The position numbers and the translations under genes are program-made. This document shows positions 23,080 to 31,890 of a DNA stretch of 34,400 nucleotides, in pieces. Each line of letters starts with the position of its first letter. Within the stretch, counting starts at the first letter, position 1. The stretch is taken from positions 1-34,400 of the forward strand of contig JALGTU010000022.1 of assembly GCA_029821195.1 (NCBI GenBank), written 5' to 3'. The notes below the pieces were generated by a model. The model worked only from the letters and a program-made list of their open reading frames with translations, ran no database searches and was not told the origin of the DNA. This DNA is from Candidatus Zipacnadia bacterium (GTDB lineage: Bacteria > Armatimonadota > Zipacnadia > Zipacnadales > Zipacnadaceae).

Positions 23080-23107
23080 ATTATAGTGGCGGGTAGTTCC
23101 TTGTCAA
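23080..23107 (-). promoter_or_regulatory. Consensus promoter of the DegT-isomerase-phosphatase operon
   Basis: Minus-strand perfect TTGACA (23107-23102), 16 nt spacer, perfect TATAAT (23085-23080). It predicts a leader of about 40 nt before the DegT ATG. It is the best match to sigma-70 consensus in the window. No operator repeat is obvious. Confidence 0.9.
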
Positions 23108-23240
23108 GGCGCGAGCCTCCTGCTTGTCCGCATCCCGGTGCGATCTCACACTGTACCCAGGAAGGAGCACACCGGGGTTGTCGGGAAATAGCGATCAGTG
23201 TTGAAGGGTCGGCGGCGCTTACGCCGGCGAATGAGCAGAG

Positions 23241-25634
23241 ATGCCAGGAATCATCAAACACGCACAACTACTTGCCCGGGTAATACTGGTGCTACTGCTG
23301 GCGGTGCTGCCCGTCATCGGCGGAAAGCTCTCCGACCAGGAGACGATGCTGGTGGCGCTGGTGGTGTTTGCTGCTGCCATACTCTTTCTCATCGGGCAGG
23401 CAGGCAACCCCCAGACGGCCCAGAGTAGTCTCGCCGACTGGGCTCTGGTCGGGGTCTTGCTGCTGGCACTGGTCAGCACCGTGCGAACCGTATACCTGCA
23501 CGCCAGCCTCCTGGCTCTGGCCCAGCTCTACAGCTACTTTATCGTCTTCTGGCTGGCGCGGGGCCTGCTGGGGACGCCGCCCTGGCGCAAAGCCGCCGGG
23601 GCAGCGATTATTGTCGGGGGCACGTTCGCCGCGGTCTCGGGATTGCGCGAGTACGTGCGGACGCTCGTCACCTCCGGGCAGGTCACCTGGCGGATCTACG
23701 GGCCCTTCTTCAACCCTAACCTGCTCGCCGGATACTTGCTGTTGGCTTTCCCCGTGGCACTGGCAGTTGTCTGGTGGGCCCGCGGCGATGCCGAGTCCCC
23801 TAACAGTCGGCTCGCGGCGCTCGGTGCGAGCTTCGCGGCACTGCTCATGGCGGCGGCCTTACTGCTGACCGGCTCCAAGGGCGGGATGATTGCCACCGTG
23901 GCGGTGGTTATCGTGCTGGCCTTCACACTGCCACGCCCAGGCACCAGCCTGGCCCGGCGAACCCGGCGGCTGGCCATCGGAGTTATCCTGGCCGGGCTGA
24001 TCGTCGCCCTGGTGGTCCCGACCATCCGCGTGCGTATCCTCAGCGCCTTTACCACTCAGCGGCGCTCGGCGGCCTTCCGCTACTATACCTGGTTGGGCAC
24101 CGTTGATATGATCAAGCAGCGGCCCATGTTCGGCTTCGGCCCGGGCAGCTACGAGTATGCCCACCCGCGCTTCGCCATCGCCGGCTTTACGCGCACCGCG
24201 CACCAGACCTTCCTCCAGGTTGCGGCGGAGACAGGGATCCTCTCCCTGGTGCTATTGGTGGTGGCAATCGCTGCTATCATGCTCAGCCTGCGCGGAGAGC
24301 TGCGCCGTGCGCCACCGGCGCGGCGGGCGCTTGCGGCGGCAGCCCTGGCCGCTTTCATCGGCTTTTGGGTGCACAACCTGGTGGATTACTCCTGGTATGT
24401 CCCGGCGGTGGGCATCACGCTGTGGGCGCTGGTCGGCCTGGCGACAGCTCGGGAGCAAACGCCGCAGGAAGAGATGGTCACCTCCCTGGGGCTTACGATG
24501 GCGCGCTGCGCTGGAGTGCTGGCGCTGGCGGTTGCAGTTGGGCTGCTCGCCCTGGGGCTGCGCAGCCAGGCGCTGGCCGGACGGGCCCAGGTCCTCAGCT
24601 ACCGGGGGATGCCCAGCGCTGCCGTCGCCCAGATCCGCCAGGCCATTGCGCTGGACCCTCTGAACGCGAGCCTGCACGAGAAACTGGCCGACTTTCTCGC
24701 TGAGCAGAAACCGGTGAGCGGAATGGCCGCGCTCGATCGGGCCATCATCGCCCAGAAGCAAGCCATTGCCCTTGCCCCGACAAAGCCGAGCCAACATCGG
24801 CGGCTAGCTCACCTCTACGCCGAGCGGGACGATTTGCCGGCGGCAGTCGCCTCAGCCCAGCAGGCCGTGGCCGTCTACCCCAACTACGACAAGGGCTGGA
24901 TAACTCTCGCCCAGTTGCAGAAGAGGAGCGGGGATACCGACCGCGCGCTGACCAGCTACCGGCGGGTCACTGAAATGTATTTCACGCCGGTGCGAAAGTA
25001 CGCGGCGATTGAGGAGATGGCCGAGCCAGGCTATGCCTACGCCTGGCACGCCGTTGGTGTGCAGGCGTTGGGGGAGGGCAACACCGCTGAGGCAAGCTTC
25101 GCCCTGGGCCTGGCCGCCAAGGTGCTGAAGACCTATTTCGAGCAGGTGCCGCTGCGCCGGGAGATACTGAAGCTTTTCGGCCAATGGGACGAGGCCCAGC
25201 ATCAGGACCTGCGGTTCCTGGCCGCTGAGACAGCGGAACGCATAGTGGCGCTGGGCCAGCCGATAGGGCTTATGCGGGCGGGGGAGCTATATGTATCTCT
25301 GGAACAGCCTACGGCCGCGCGACGCGTGTTAGTGCAGCTTTGTGAGTTGGGCGCTCAAGGGTCTATTGACGCGCCGCTGACGCAGTTAGTTGTGGGGCGC
25401 GGCTGCGTTAACCTGGCAGGGCTGTTGGCAGCGGCAGGCGAACCGGCGCAGGCTGAGCAGATGCGCGACCGCGGCCAGGCGCTGCTGGCGACTGGGCTTT
25501 CTGTCGCAGACAACTGGGCCATGCCGCGCGATTGGGAAGAAGACGATATGTACGTCGTGCGCTATATGCTCCGGCACGGCGAAGCGCCCCCGCCGTCGGA
25601 GACGATTTCGCTGGTTACGGGAGACAAGAGATGA
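23241..25634 (+). CDS. O-antigen ligase/polymerase-like membrane protein with TPR domain
   Basis: In this 797-residue protein the first about 450 residues form around a dozen membrane helices with a Wzy_C-like (O-antigen ligase) region. Key segments are [18 protein letters not shown] at about 155-172, LTGSKGG near 212, and the periplasmic loop [15 protein letters not shown], followed by [14 protein letters not shown]. From about 455 to 650 come TPR-like repeats ([40 protein letters not shown]). Such proteins polymerise or attach surface glycans; the fused TPR could hold partners in the periplasm. The ATG at 23241 has only a weak SD. Its TGA overlaps the aroQ ATG (ATGA). Confidence 0.9.
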   Translation: MPGIIKHAQLLARVILVLLLAVLPVIGGKLSDQETMLVALVVFAAAILFLIGQAGNPQTAQSSLADWALVGVLLLALVSTVRTVYLHASLLALAQLYSYFIVFWLARGLLGTPPWRKAAGAAIIVGGTFAAVSGLREYVRTLVTSGQVTWRIYGPFFNPNLLAGYLLLAFPVALAVVWWARGDAESPNSRLAALGASFAALLMAAALLLTGSKGGMIATVAVVIVLAFTLPRPGTSLARRTRRLAIGVILAGLIVALVVPTIRVRILSAFTTQRRSAAFRYYTWLGTVDMIKQRPMFGFGPGSYEYAHPRFAIAGFTRTAHQTFLQVAAETGILSLVLLVVAIAAIMLSLRGELRRAPPARRALAAAALAAFIGFWVHNLVDYSWYVPAVGITLWALVGLATAREQTPQEEMVTSLGLTMARCAGVLALAVAVGLLALGLRSQALAGRAQVLSYRGMPSAAVAQIRQAIALDPLNASLHEKLADFLAEQKPVSGMAALDRAIIAQKQAIALAPTKPSQHRRLAHLYAERDDLPAAVASAQQAVAVYPNYDKGWITLAQLQKRSGDTDRALTSYRRVTEMYFTPVRKYAAIEEMAEPGYAYAWHAVGVQALGEGNTAEASFALGLAAKVLKTYFEQVPLRREILKLFGQWDEAQHQDLRFLAAETAERIVALGQPIGLMRAGELYVSLEQPTAARRVLVQLCELGAQGSIDAPLTQLVVGRGCVNLAGLLAAAGEPAQAEQMRDRGQALLATGLSVADNWAMPRDWEEDDMYVVRYMLRHGEAPPPSETISLVTGDKR

Positions 25635-26074
25635 GAGTATTGGTAGTCCACGGGCCTAACCTCAATATGCTGGGCCAGCGCGAGCCGGATACGTACGGCG
25701 CGCAGACGCTTGAGCAGATTGACGAAATGATCACCGAGGCAGCCGAGAAGCTGGGCATCGAGGTCAATATCATTCAGTCCAACCACGAAGGTGAGTTAAT
25801 CGAGGCGATCCAGCAGGCGTTGGCGTGGGCTGATGCTATCGTCATTAACCCGGCCGGCTATACTCATACCTCTGTCGCCATCCGCGATGCTCTCGCCGCG
25901 GTCGGCCTGCCCGCGATTGAGGTGCACCTGACCAACGTCCACGCCCGCGAGCAGTTCCGCCGCCGCTCGCTGACCGCACCGGTCTGCCGCGGGCAGATCA
26001 GCGGATTCGGCGGAGTGGGCTATGTCCTCGCCCTGCACGCCGCCCGCAAGATCGTCGAGGAGGAGTCGAGTTGA
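25631..26074 (+). CDS. aroQ: 3-dehydroquinate dehydratase, type II
   Basis: The 147-residue protein is the normal size for type II dehydroquinase, which converts 3-dehydroquinate to 3-dehydroshikimate in the shikimate pathway. Motifs: [17 protein letters not shown], with the catalytic loop Arg17 and Tyr22; [39 protein letters not shown] with catalytic His99. The ATG overlaps the preceding stop by 4 nt. An in-frame extension upstream lies inside the ligase gene and is not family sequence. Coupling to an M24 peptidase gene downstream is a common arrangement in bacteria, where efp often follows; efp is not present here. Confidence 0.97.
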   Translation: MRVLVVHGPNLNMLGQREPDTYGAQTLEQIDEMITEAAEKLGIEVNIIQSNHEGELIEAIQQALAWADAIVINPAGYTHTSVAIRDALAAVGLPAIEVHLTNVHAREQFRRRSLTAPVCRGQISGFGGVGYVLALHAARKIVEEESS

Positions 26075-27138
26075 GTGCCTACCCCAGCCGTCGCACCAGC
26101 CTGAGTGAGTGGACCGATGAGAACGAACTCGACGCCTTCCTGGTCACGTCGGAGACTAACCTGCGCTACCTCACCGGCTTCACCGGCGAGGGTATGGCGA
26201 TCATCAGCACGGACCAGCCAGTGGTGGTCACCGACCGCCGCTACGAGGTCGAGGCTGCTGATGAACTGGGCGATTGCGAAGTCGTCTTCGCCGAGCAGGG
26301 ATATCTCCAGTCCGTAGCAGACCGTCTCGACGACCGCGGCACGTGCCGGGTCGGCTTCGAGAGCCAACACTTGACCTACGCCGGTTACCAGAAGCTCAGT
26401 GAGTTGGCCGCCGAAGTCCAACTGACGCCCACCGAGCATGTCGTCGAAAAGCGCCGCGCTATCAAGGAGGCCGACGAAATAGCATTCCTTCGCCGAGCCG
26501 CCCAGGTGATTGACGAAGCGCTGCAGGTGATCCTGGCTACGCTGACAATCGGTGTCAGCGAACGCGAGGTGGCTCTGCAACTGCGCGAACAGATCAGCTA
26601 TGCCGGAGGCGATGACGTCAGCTTCGATCCGGTGGTTGCCTTCGCCGAGCACTCTGCTGCGGCGCACGCCGTGGCCGGTGATCGCAAGCTGGCACCGGGC
26701 GACATCGTGCTCATTGACGCCGGCGCGAAGGTTGACGGCTACTGCTCGGATATGACCCGGACAGTGACCATGGGCGAAGCCGGCGAGAAGTTCAGCGAAG
26801 TCTACCGAATCGTGCAGCAGGCTCAGCAGGCCGCGATGGCCGCAGTAGCACCGGACGCACGAGCGGTGGAAGTGGATGCCCAGGCCCGGGCCGTGATTGA
26901 TGCCAGCGAGTACCAGGACAAGTTCGGCCACAGCGTGGGCCACGGCGTGGGCCTGGCAGTGCACGAGTTGCCCAAGCTGGGCAAGAACTCCGAAGACGTG
27001 CTCGCCGCCGGCCAGGTGGTGACTATTGAGCCGGGGATCTACCTCCCGGAATGGGGCGGCATCCGGCTGGAGGAAATGGTCCTGGTAACGAAACAGGGCG
27101 CCGAGCCGCTGACTCAGACGCCCTATTTGCAACTGTAG
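26071..27138 (+). CDS. Xaa-Pro peptidase-like M24 metallopeptidase
   Basis: This 355-residue protein starts at a TTG that overlaps the aroQ stop (TTGA), with GAGGAGGAG just upstream. The N-terminal creatinase-like domain (about 1-130) has [15 protein letters not shown]. The C-terminal pita-bread domain holds all five metal ligands: Asp in [11 protein letters not shown], Asp in CSDMTRTV, His in [10 protein letters not shown], Glu in VTIEPGIY and Glu in IRLEEMV. It is a cytoplasmic aminopeptidase P or Xaa-Pro dipeptidase, removing residues next to proline. It is the third gene of a coupled trio. Confidence 0.95.
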   Translation: MSAYPSRRTSLSEWTDENELDAFLVTSETNLRYLTGFTGEGMAIISTDQPVVVTDRRYEVEAADELGDCEVVFAEQGYLQSVADRLDDRGTCRVGFESQHLTYAGYQKLSELAAEVQLTPTEHVVEKRRAIKEADEIAFLRRAAQVIDEALQVILATLTIGVSEREVALQLREQISYAGGDDVSFDPVVAFAEHSAAAHAVAGDRKLAPGDIVLIDAGAKVDGYCSDMTRTVTMGEAGEKFSEVYRIVQQAQQAAMAAVAPDARAVEVDAQARAVIDASEYQDKFGHSVGHGVGLAVHELPKLGKNSEDVLAAGQVVTIEPGIYLPEWGGIRLEEMVLVTKQGAEPLTQTPYLQL

Positions 27139-27157
27139 CTACTGTGCGGACCGCAGC

Positions 27158-27859
27158 CTACTGCTGGATCTGGAAGCGATAGCCCACGCCCCAGACCGTG
27201 GCGATGCGCCACGGTACGTCGTGGCTCTCCTCGAGCTTCATTCGCAAGCGCTTGACGTGGGTATCTACGGTGCGCAGGTCATTGCTAACCGATTCGTAGC
27301 CCCACACGTGCCGGATGATCTCTTCGCGAGTGAAAACGGTCCCCGGCTCACTGGCCAGGAAGTAGAGCAAGTCGAACTCCTTGGGCGTGAGGTGTATCTG
27401 CTCGCCGTTGATCTCTACCATACGGGTGGGCAGATCAATCTCCAGGCCGGGGAAGCTGAGATGTTGCTCATGGGGAGCGGTACGCTCGCTGAGTACCGCC
27501 CGGCGCAGGATCGCGCGGACGCGGGCCACCAGCTCGCGGATGCTGAACGGCTTGGTCACATAGTCATCCGCGCCTAGCTCCAGCCCGACCACCAGGTCTA
27601 CCTCGTCATCTTTGGCGGTCAGCATTATCACCGGCAGATCGTAGTTGGCCCGAATCTGCCGACATACTTCCAGCCCGTCAATACCCGGGAGAATAAGGTC
27701 CAGTAGCACCAAGTCCGGTTCCTGCTCAGCGATCGCCTCCAACCCCTGCTCGCCGGTCTCAGCGACATCCACAACGTAGCCTTCACTCTCCAACGCTGTG
27801 GTTATGATGATCTGGTCCTGAGCATCATCCTCGATCAGCAGTACTCTTTCCTTGCTCAC
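27158..27859 (-). CDS. OmpR/PhoB-family response regulator (no adjacent kinase)
   Basis: The GTG at 27859, with GGAGG 8 nt upstream, gives 233 residues; an ATG 21 nt upstream is in frame but carries the SD inside it. The receiver domain has acidic Asp11/Asp12, phospho-acceptor Asp54 in VLLDLILPG, Thr81 and Lys103 in YVTKPF. A winged-helix DNA-binding domain (about 135-233) has LTPKEFDLLYFLA, FTREEIIRHVWG, RTVDTHVKRLRMKL and the end VWGVGYRF. It is a phosphorylation-controlled transcription factor. No histidine kinase is in the window. It converges on the M24 peptidase gene with a 19-nt gap and diverges from the Gfo/Idh gene. Confidence 0.95.
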   Translation of the reverse strand: MSKERVLLIEDDAQDQIIITTALESEGYVVDVAETGEQGLEAIAEQEPDLVLLDLILPGIDGLEVCRQIRANYDLPVIMLTAKDDEVDLVVGLELGADDYVTKPFSIRELVARVRAILRRAVLSERTAPHEQHLSFPGLEIDLPTRMVEINGEQIHLTPKEFDLLYFLASEPGTVFTREEIIRHVWGYESVSNDLRTVDTHVKRLRMKLEESHDVPWRIATVWGVGYRFQIQQ

Positions 27860-27943
27860 AAAAGGGTCCTCCCAACACATTCTTTACGAGCTTACCCATA
27901 GCATCAGTTTCTATGCTAGCCGATGCGTAACGAATTATTAGGG

Positions 27944-27993
27944 TTGTCGGCAACCACTGAGGTTAGTATATCACGTTCGTCACAAATGAGCAA
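27944..27993. promoter_or_regulatory. Overlapping divergent promoter candidates (response regulator and Gfo/Idh)
   Basis: Plus strand: TTGTCG (27944-27949), 17 nt spacer, TATATC (27967-27972). Minus strand: TTGCTC (27993-27988), 17 nt spacer, TATACT (27970-27965). The two -10 boxes share the same AGTATATC sequence, so the two polymerases would compete. Each hexamer except TATACT matches consensus at only 4 of 6 positions. Confidence 0.4.
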
Positions 27994-28065
27994 TAGATTT
28001 TATTAGATTCTTGCCGGATTTGTGTGAAGGTATTGCCGCTGGAGGAGAGAAGATAGCGCCAACGC

Positions 28066-28080
28066 TGAGCAAACTGCTCA
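28066..28080 (+). promoter_or_regulatory. Perfect inverted repeat just before the Gfo/Idh ribosome site
   Basis: TGAGCA-AAC-TGCTCA forms a 6-bp hairpin ending 3 nt before the ATGAGGAGG that serves as the SD. It could be an operator half-site pair or a translational control hairpin. Size and position are the only evidence. Confidence 0.35.
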
Positions 28081-28097
28081 CTATGAGGAGGATAATT

Positions 28098-29069
28098 ATG
28101 AGTGAACAGGTACGTGTCTGCTTTATTGGGGCGGGGAATATGGCCAACGCGGGCCACTACCCCGCACTGGCTGAAATGGACGATGTAGAGCTAGTGGGTA
28201 TATGTGATTTGCAGGAGGACCGGTTGACAGAGACGGCTGACAAATACAACGTCGAGGGCCGCTTCACCAACTACCGGGAAATGCTGGACCAGATGCAGCC
28301 CGACGCGGTCTACATCATCATGCCTCCCCATCACCTCTACGACCTGACCATTGACTGCCTGGAGATGGGGCTTAACGTCTTCGTCGAGAAGCCCCCGGGC
28401 CTAACTGCTCATCAGGCTACATGGATGGCGAAGTACGCGGACCAAAACGACGCCGTGGGAATGGTGGGCTGGAACCGGCGCTTCATCCCCGTGCTCAATT
28501 ACTGCCGGGACAAGGTACTCAGCTACAACAGCCAGGTCCAGCAGGTGATCTCCACTTTCTACAAATGTCACCCTGAGACCAGGGGCCCGTACTATCGTGG
28601 GGCCATTGACATACTGACGGTGGACGCCGTACACGCCGTTGATACCCTGCGCTGGCTCGCGGGCGGTGAGGTGACCAAGGTCGCCAGTTCGGTGCGCAAA
28701 GTGCACTACGACTTCGACGATAGCTTTACCGCACTTGTGGAATTCGACAACGGCTGCGTGGGGGTGCTGCTGGCTAACTGGCGCGCCGGCGCGCGGGTTC
28801 ACCAGTTTGAGCTGCACACCGATGGCGCTTCCGCCTTCATCAATGGTGACTACGAGTCGGTCATCCACGCCGACGGCGAGCAGTTCGTGGAGCGCCTCGA
28901 TGCCAAGGAAGTGGCGGGCAGTGACGAGCACTACCGCTACTACGGGTTCTTCGATGAGAATCGGCACTTCATTGACTGCGTGAAGTCGGGGGCGCAGCCC
29001 ATCGCCTCGTTCGAAGACTCGATAAAGACGATGGAACTGGTCGAGCAGATCTACCGCAGTGCCTGGTAG
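28098..29069 (+). CDS. Gfo/Idh/MocA-family NAD(P)-dependent oxidoreductase
   Basis: The ATG at 28098, with GAGGAGG 6 nt upstream, gives 323 residues. The Rossmann nucleotide site FIGAGNMANAGH lies at about 9-20. The family EKP motif (VEKPPGL) is at 97-99, and the active-site helix DAVHAVDTLRWL around 177-188 has His179. A C-terminal alpha/beta domain completes the fold. These enzymes oxidise or reduce sugars, inositols or related cyclic alcohols. The long AT-rich upstream region (27860-28097) holds overlapping divergent promoters and a small hairpin. Possible metabolic link: the DegT-isomerase-phosphatase operon 5 kb away. Confidence 0.93.
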   Translation: MSEQVRVCFIGAGNMANAGHYPALAEMDDVELVGICDLQEDRLTETADKYNVEGRFTNYREMLDQMQPDAVYIIMPPHHLYDLTIDCLEMGLNVFVEKPPGLTAHQATWMAKYADQNDAVGMVGWNRRFIPVLNYCRDKVLSYNSQVQQVISTFYKCHPETRGPYYRGAIDILTVDAVHAVDTLRWLAGGEVTKVASSVRKVHYDFDDSFTALVEFDNGCVGVLLANWRAGARVHQFELHTDGASAFINGDYESVIHADGEQFVERLDAKEVAGSDEHYRYYGFFDENRHFIDCVKSGAQPIASFEDSIKTMELVEQIYRSAW

Positions 29070-29142
29070 GACAAGCTGTCCGACCCGCGTTTAGCCGCAA
29101 GGGCCGCTGTGCAGCAGTTGACCACATACTGGAGGGTGCCGG

Positions 29143-29919
29143 CTAGCCGCCTCCGCCGGCGGTTGTACCTGCTGCTTCGGCAGGAGGTGCAGGCTGCTTG
29201 GTAACGGCTTCCAGGGTCTTTTGCTCCCGCTGATAGAGCTGGAAATCCCGGTAGCGCTTCAACTCGGTCAGCAGGTTCTCGAGGCGGACGATCAGGTCAT
29301 CAATGACGCCGTCGGCAACGATCGCCTCGTATATCTCGACCTCGCCCATCCCCACACACTTATCCGAACCGTGGTTGGCGGTGACCAGCAGCCGGACGTA
29401 CCGCGCCTCAACCGGCGTAAAATCAAAGAACTGCTGCACCGCGCGGTTGTCCACCAGGAAGCTGTGCACGGTCTTATACGGACCTTCGGGCGTCGTGGTC
29501 GAGACCTGGAGCGTGAACCAGCGTACCCACCGACCGATCACCGGCGGATCATCAGTCTGCGGATCGATGACGATCCGGCGCAGCAGATGCGTACGGTCGT
29601 CCTTGAAGCCGAACACTATCCATTCGGGCTTCTCGTCGGAGGGCACAGACTGCGAGGACCAGCCGTAAGAATCGGCGGGAGTGAAGTTGCCCACGATGTG
29701 CTTGCCGTCAATCAGGTTCGTCACCTGCCACTCAGGCATCACCTGGCCATTCTCGTCGAGCCGCTGGCTGGAGAACGCCTTAATCTGCCCCCCGTTTTCC
29801 GCGGCTGCGATATTGGTGATACCGGCGACAATGGGCTCAGCCGCGCCCACCGGCCAGGATAACACAGCCATCGCTAGCACAGTTATGACTAGGGTTGCTA
29901 CCAGCGGCGGTCTCGTCAT
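29143..29919 (-). CDS. Exported protein with discoidin-like (F5/8 type C) domain
   Basis: The 258-residue protein begins with a Sec signal peptide of about 27 residues (hydrophobic LVITVLAMAVLSW, cut near VGAA). Residues about 35-200 resemble a discoidin/F5-8 type C fold, a beta-sandwich that often binds sugars: LIDGKHIVGNFTP, then YGWSSQS, WIVFGFKDD, RRIVID and the closing RYVRLLVTANHG...GMGEVEIYEA. A charged, probably coiled-coil helix follows (about 205-245) and an Ala/Gly tail. It starts 53 nt after the PASTA kinase gene on the same strand, so it may be the last gene of the rodA-pbpA-pknB unit. Its ligand is unknown. Confidence 0.82.
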   Translation of the reverse strand: MTRPPLVATLVITVLAMAVLSWPVGAAEPIVAGITNIAAAENGGQIKAFSSQRLDENGQVMPEWQVTNLIDGKHIVGNFTPADSYGWSSQSVPSDEKPEWIVFGFKDDRTHLLRRIVIDPQTDDPPVIGRWVRWFTLQVSTTTPEGPYKTVHSFLVDNRAVQQFFDFTPVEARYVRLLVTANHGSDKCVGMGEVEIYEAIVADGVIDDLIVRLENLLTELKRYRDFQLYQREQKTLEAVTKQPAPPAEAAGTTAGGGG

Positions 29920-29971
29920 TGCTTCATTCCCCCTCGAGGAATAATACCTCCGTCATATTTGTAGACATCCG

Positions 29972-31828
29972 TTATTCACCCTCGTTGCTCTCCGGGGCAG
30001 CGACCGCGAAGGTGTGCTGCTTGATCAGCTTGCCGTTATGGTAAACCTCGATGGTAGTAGTACCGCGCCCATGAACGCGCCTCTCCTCGGACTGGCCCGG
30101 TTGCATTTTTCCGTCAAGCTCGATGATCGGTCCCCCGGTCGCGTCGCGCCTCATTACCCGGATCTCCTGGTCCTCCTGCTGGCCCAGCACGGTAATCTTG
30201 ACGATAAAGTCCCGCTCCATCCCATCGGCCGATACCGAACTTTCGTCCAGGTCAATGCTCACATGCGGATCGCTGGGCACCGGTTCTTCTCCCTCGGACT
30301 CACCCTCGGCTGGTGGGATCGGCTCTACCGGCACGAGCGGCTCCTCGGGCTCATCGGGCTCGGGCCCCTTGCTGACCACCAGGTCAACCGGCCAGCCCTT
30401 TTCTATCTGTGTGCCGGGCGCGTGGGACTGGCGCATTACCTCATCTTCCGGAATCTCGTCGCTGTACTTCTCCTCGATTTGCCCCACGCTCAGCCCGATT
30501 TTTTCCAGCTCCACCGTCGCCTGACGGTACGACATCCCCACCACGTCCGGCGCAGTAACCAGTTCCTTGCCCAGATTGATGGTGAAGCGAACCGTGGTGC
30601 CCAACGGCACCGACTCACCTTCGGGGGGATATTGTTCGATGACCTGGCCCACCGGCCGATCCGGGTCCCGATCCGTCTCGATCCTGCCGACCTCAAGCTT
30701 CGCATCCACTATCTTTTGCCGCGCCTCCGCCTCGGTCAGGCCACGGACCGAGGGCACCTGCACCTCAGCGGCCGGCGCGCCGGGGTAGAAGGCCTTCGTG
30801 AGCAGCCATCCGAACAGCACCAGCGCCGCCAGCGCCAGGACGATTACGACGACGGTGCTCCAGATGACCGTGGCATCGGCCTGGGCCTCGCGGCCCCGCC
30901 GCGCGGGGGCAGGTGAGGGCAGCGCCTCGACCGATTCCGGTGCTTGAGCCGGGGGCATCGCCACAGTGGCTTGCTCCTCCACCGAAAGCACACCGGTGCG
31001 GTCCAGCTCCTGGCCGGAGGCCAGCTTGGCCAGATCGGTACCCATCTCGTCGGCCGACCGATAGCGGCGGCCCAGATCCTTCGCCATCGCCTTGTTGATC
31101 AAATACTCTTCGGAGGTGGACACACTCGGGTTCGATATGCGCGGCGAGGGGGGCTGCTGGCGCACGTGCTTGGCCGCTACCTGTGCCGCGGTCTCCCCCG
31201 AAAACGGCGTCTGCCCGGTGAAGGCCTCGTAGATTATGCAGCCCAGAGAGTAGAGGTCGGACTGCGGCCCCACCGGCTTGCCCTGGGCTTGCTCGGGAGC
31301 GATGTAGTGGGCGGTGCCCAGCACCATCCCCGAGGTCACATCGGCTTCACTCCCCGCAGCCGCGGCGATTCCGAAGTCCGACAGCTTGGCTATTCCCTGG
31401 TCGGTAAACAGCACGTTCTGCGGCTTGACATCGCCGTGAACCAGCCCGTGCCCATGAATATAGGCCAGAGCCTGGCACACCTGTGCCGCCACCTCCAGCA
31501 CTTTCCGCGCAGGCAGCGGCGCGTACTCAGCGATGACCTGCTTCAGATCCGGCTCAGGCAGATACTCCATTACCAGGTAGTGGACGTCGCCATCCACGCC
31601 GGTGTCAAATACCTGGACGATGTTGGGATGGTTCAGCTTGGCAGCGGCACGGGCCTCGCGGCGAAAGCGCACTAACGCTTCCGGGTCCAGCGACCATTCA
31701 GGCTTGAGAATCTTCACCGCCACCGGCCGTTCCAGCGACAGGTCCATAGCGCGATAGACGGTGGCAAGGCCGCCCTCGCCGATGCGGCTGTCTATCCGAT
31801 ACCGGTCAGCGATTGTCCTGCCTTCCAT
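29972..31828 (-). CDS. pknB: Transmembrane Ser/Thr protein kinase with PASTA domains
   Basis: This 618-residue protein has a cytoplasmic kinase domain (about 9-270): Gly loop IGEGGLATVYRA, AVKILK with the ATP lysine, catalytic loop HGDVKPQN, DFG, and APEQ. One membrane helix follows at about 325-348. Two PASTA repeats (about 355-425 and 426-495; VPSVRGLTEAEARQKI, APDVVGMSYRQATVEL) are extracytoplasmic and normally bind muropeptides or lipid II. An acidic Pro linker and a terminal beta-rich domain (about 530-618) complete it. The catalytic loop reads HGD instead of HRD, so it is a non-RD kinase. Placement after rodA and pbpA resembles the actinobacterial rodA-pbpA-pknA-pknB operon and points to control of wall synthesis. 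Confidence 0.95.
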   Translation of the reverse strand: MEGRTIADRYRIDSRIGEGGLATVYRAMDLSLERPVAVKILKPEWSLDPEALVRFRREARAAAKLNHPNIVQVFDTGVDGDVHYLVMEYLPEPDLKQVIAEYAPLPARKVLEVAAQVCQALAYIHGHGLVHGDVKPQNVLFTDQGIAKLSDFGIAAAAGSEADVTSGMVLGTAHYIAPEQAQGKPVGPQSDLYSLGCIIYEAFTGQTPFSGETAAQVAAKHVRQQPPSPRISNPSVSTSEEYLINKAMAKDLGRRYRSADEMGTDLAKLASGQELDRTGVLSVEEQATVAMPPAQAPESVEALPSPAPARRGREAQADATVIWSTVVVIVLALAALVLFGWLLTKAFYPGAPAAEVQVPSVRGLTEAEARQKIVDAKLEVGRIETDRDPDRPVGQVIEQYPPEGESVPLGTTVRFTINLGKELVTAPDVVGMSYRQATVELEKIGLSVGQIEEKYSDEIPEDEVMRQSHAPGTQIEKGWPVDLVVSKGPEPDEPEEPLVPVEPIPPAEGESEGEEPVPSDPHVSIDLDESSVSADGMERDFIVKITVLGQQEDQEIRVMRRDATGGPIIELDGKMQPGQSEERRVHGRGTTTIEVYHNGKLIKQHTFAVAAPESNEGE

Positions 31829-31890
31829 ATTCTCACCTCACACATGCCCAGGGAGGAGCGCCACTGGCTGCACGCAGTTGGATCTCTACT

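Noticed and set aside
26020-27132. Long antisense open frames, for example here and at 5761-6942, 7324-8475 and 10875-11954
   Set aside because: Each lies opposite a clear gene, has low-complexity or Arg/His/Gln-rich content, and matches no family; such frames are expected in GC-rich DNA.
27142-27156. CTGTGCGGACCGCAG palindrome between the convergent peptidase and regulator genes as a two-way terminator
   Set aside because: The stem is short and there is no T-tract on either side.
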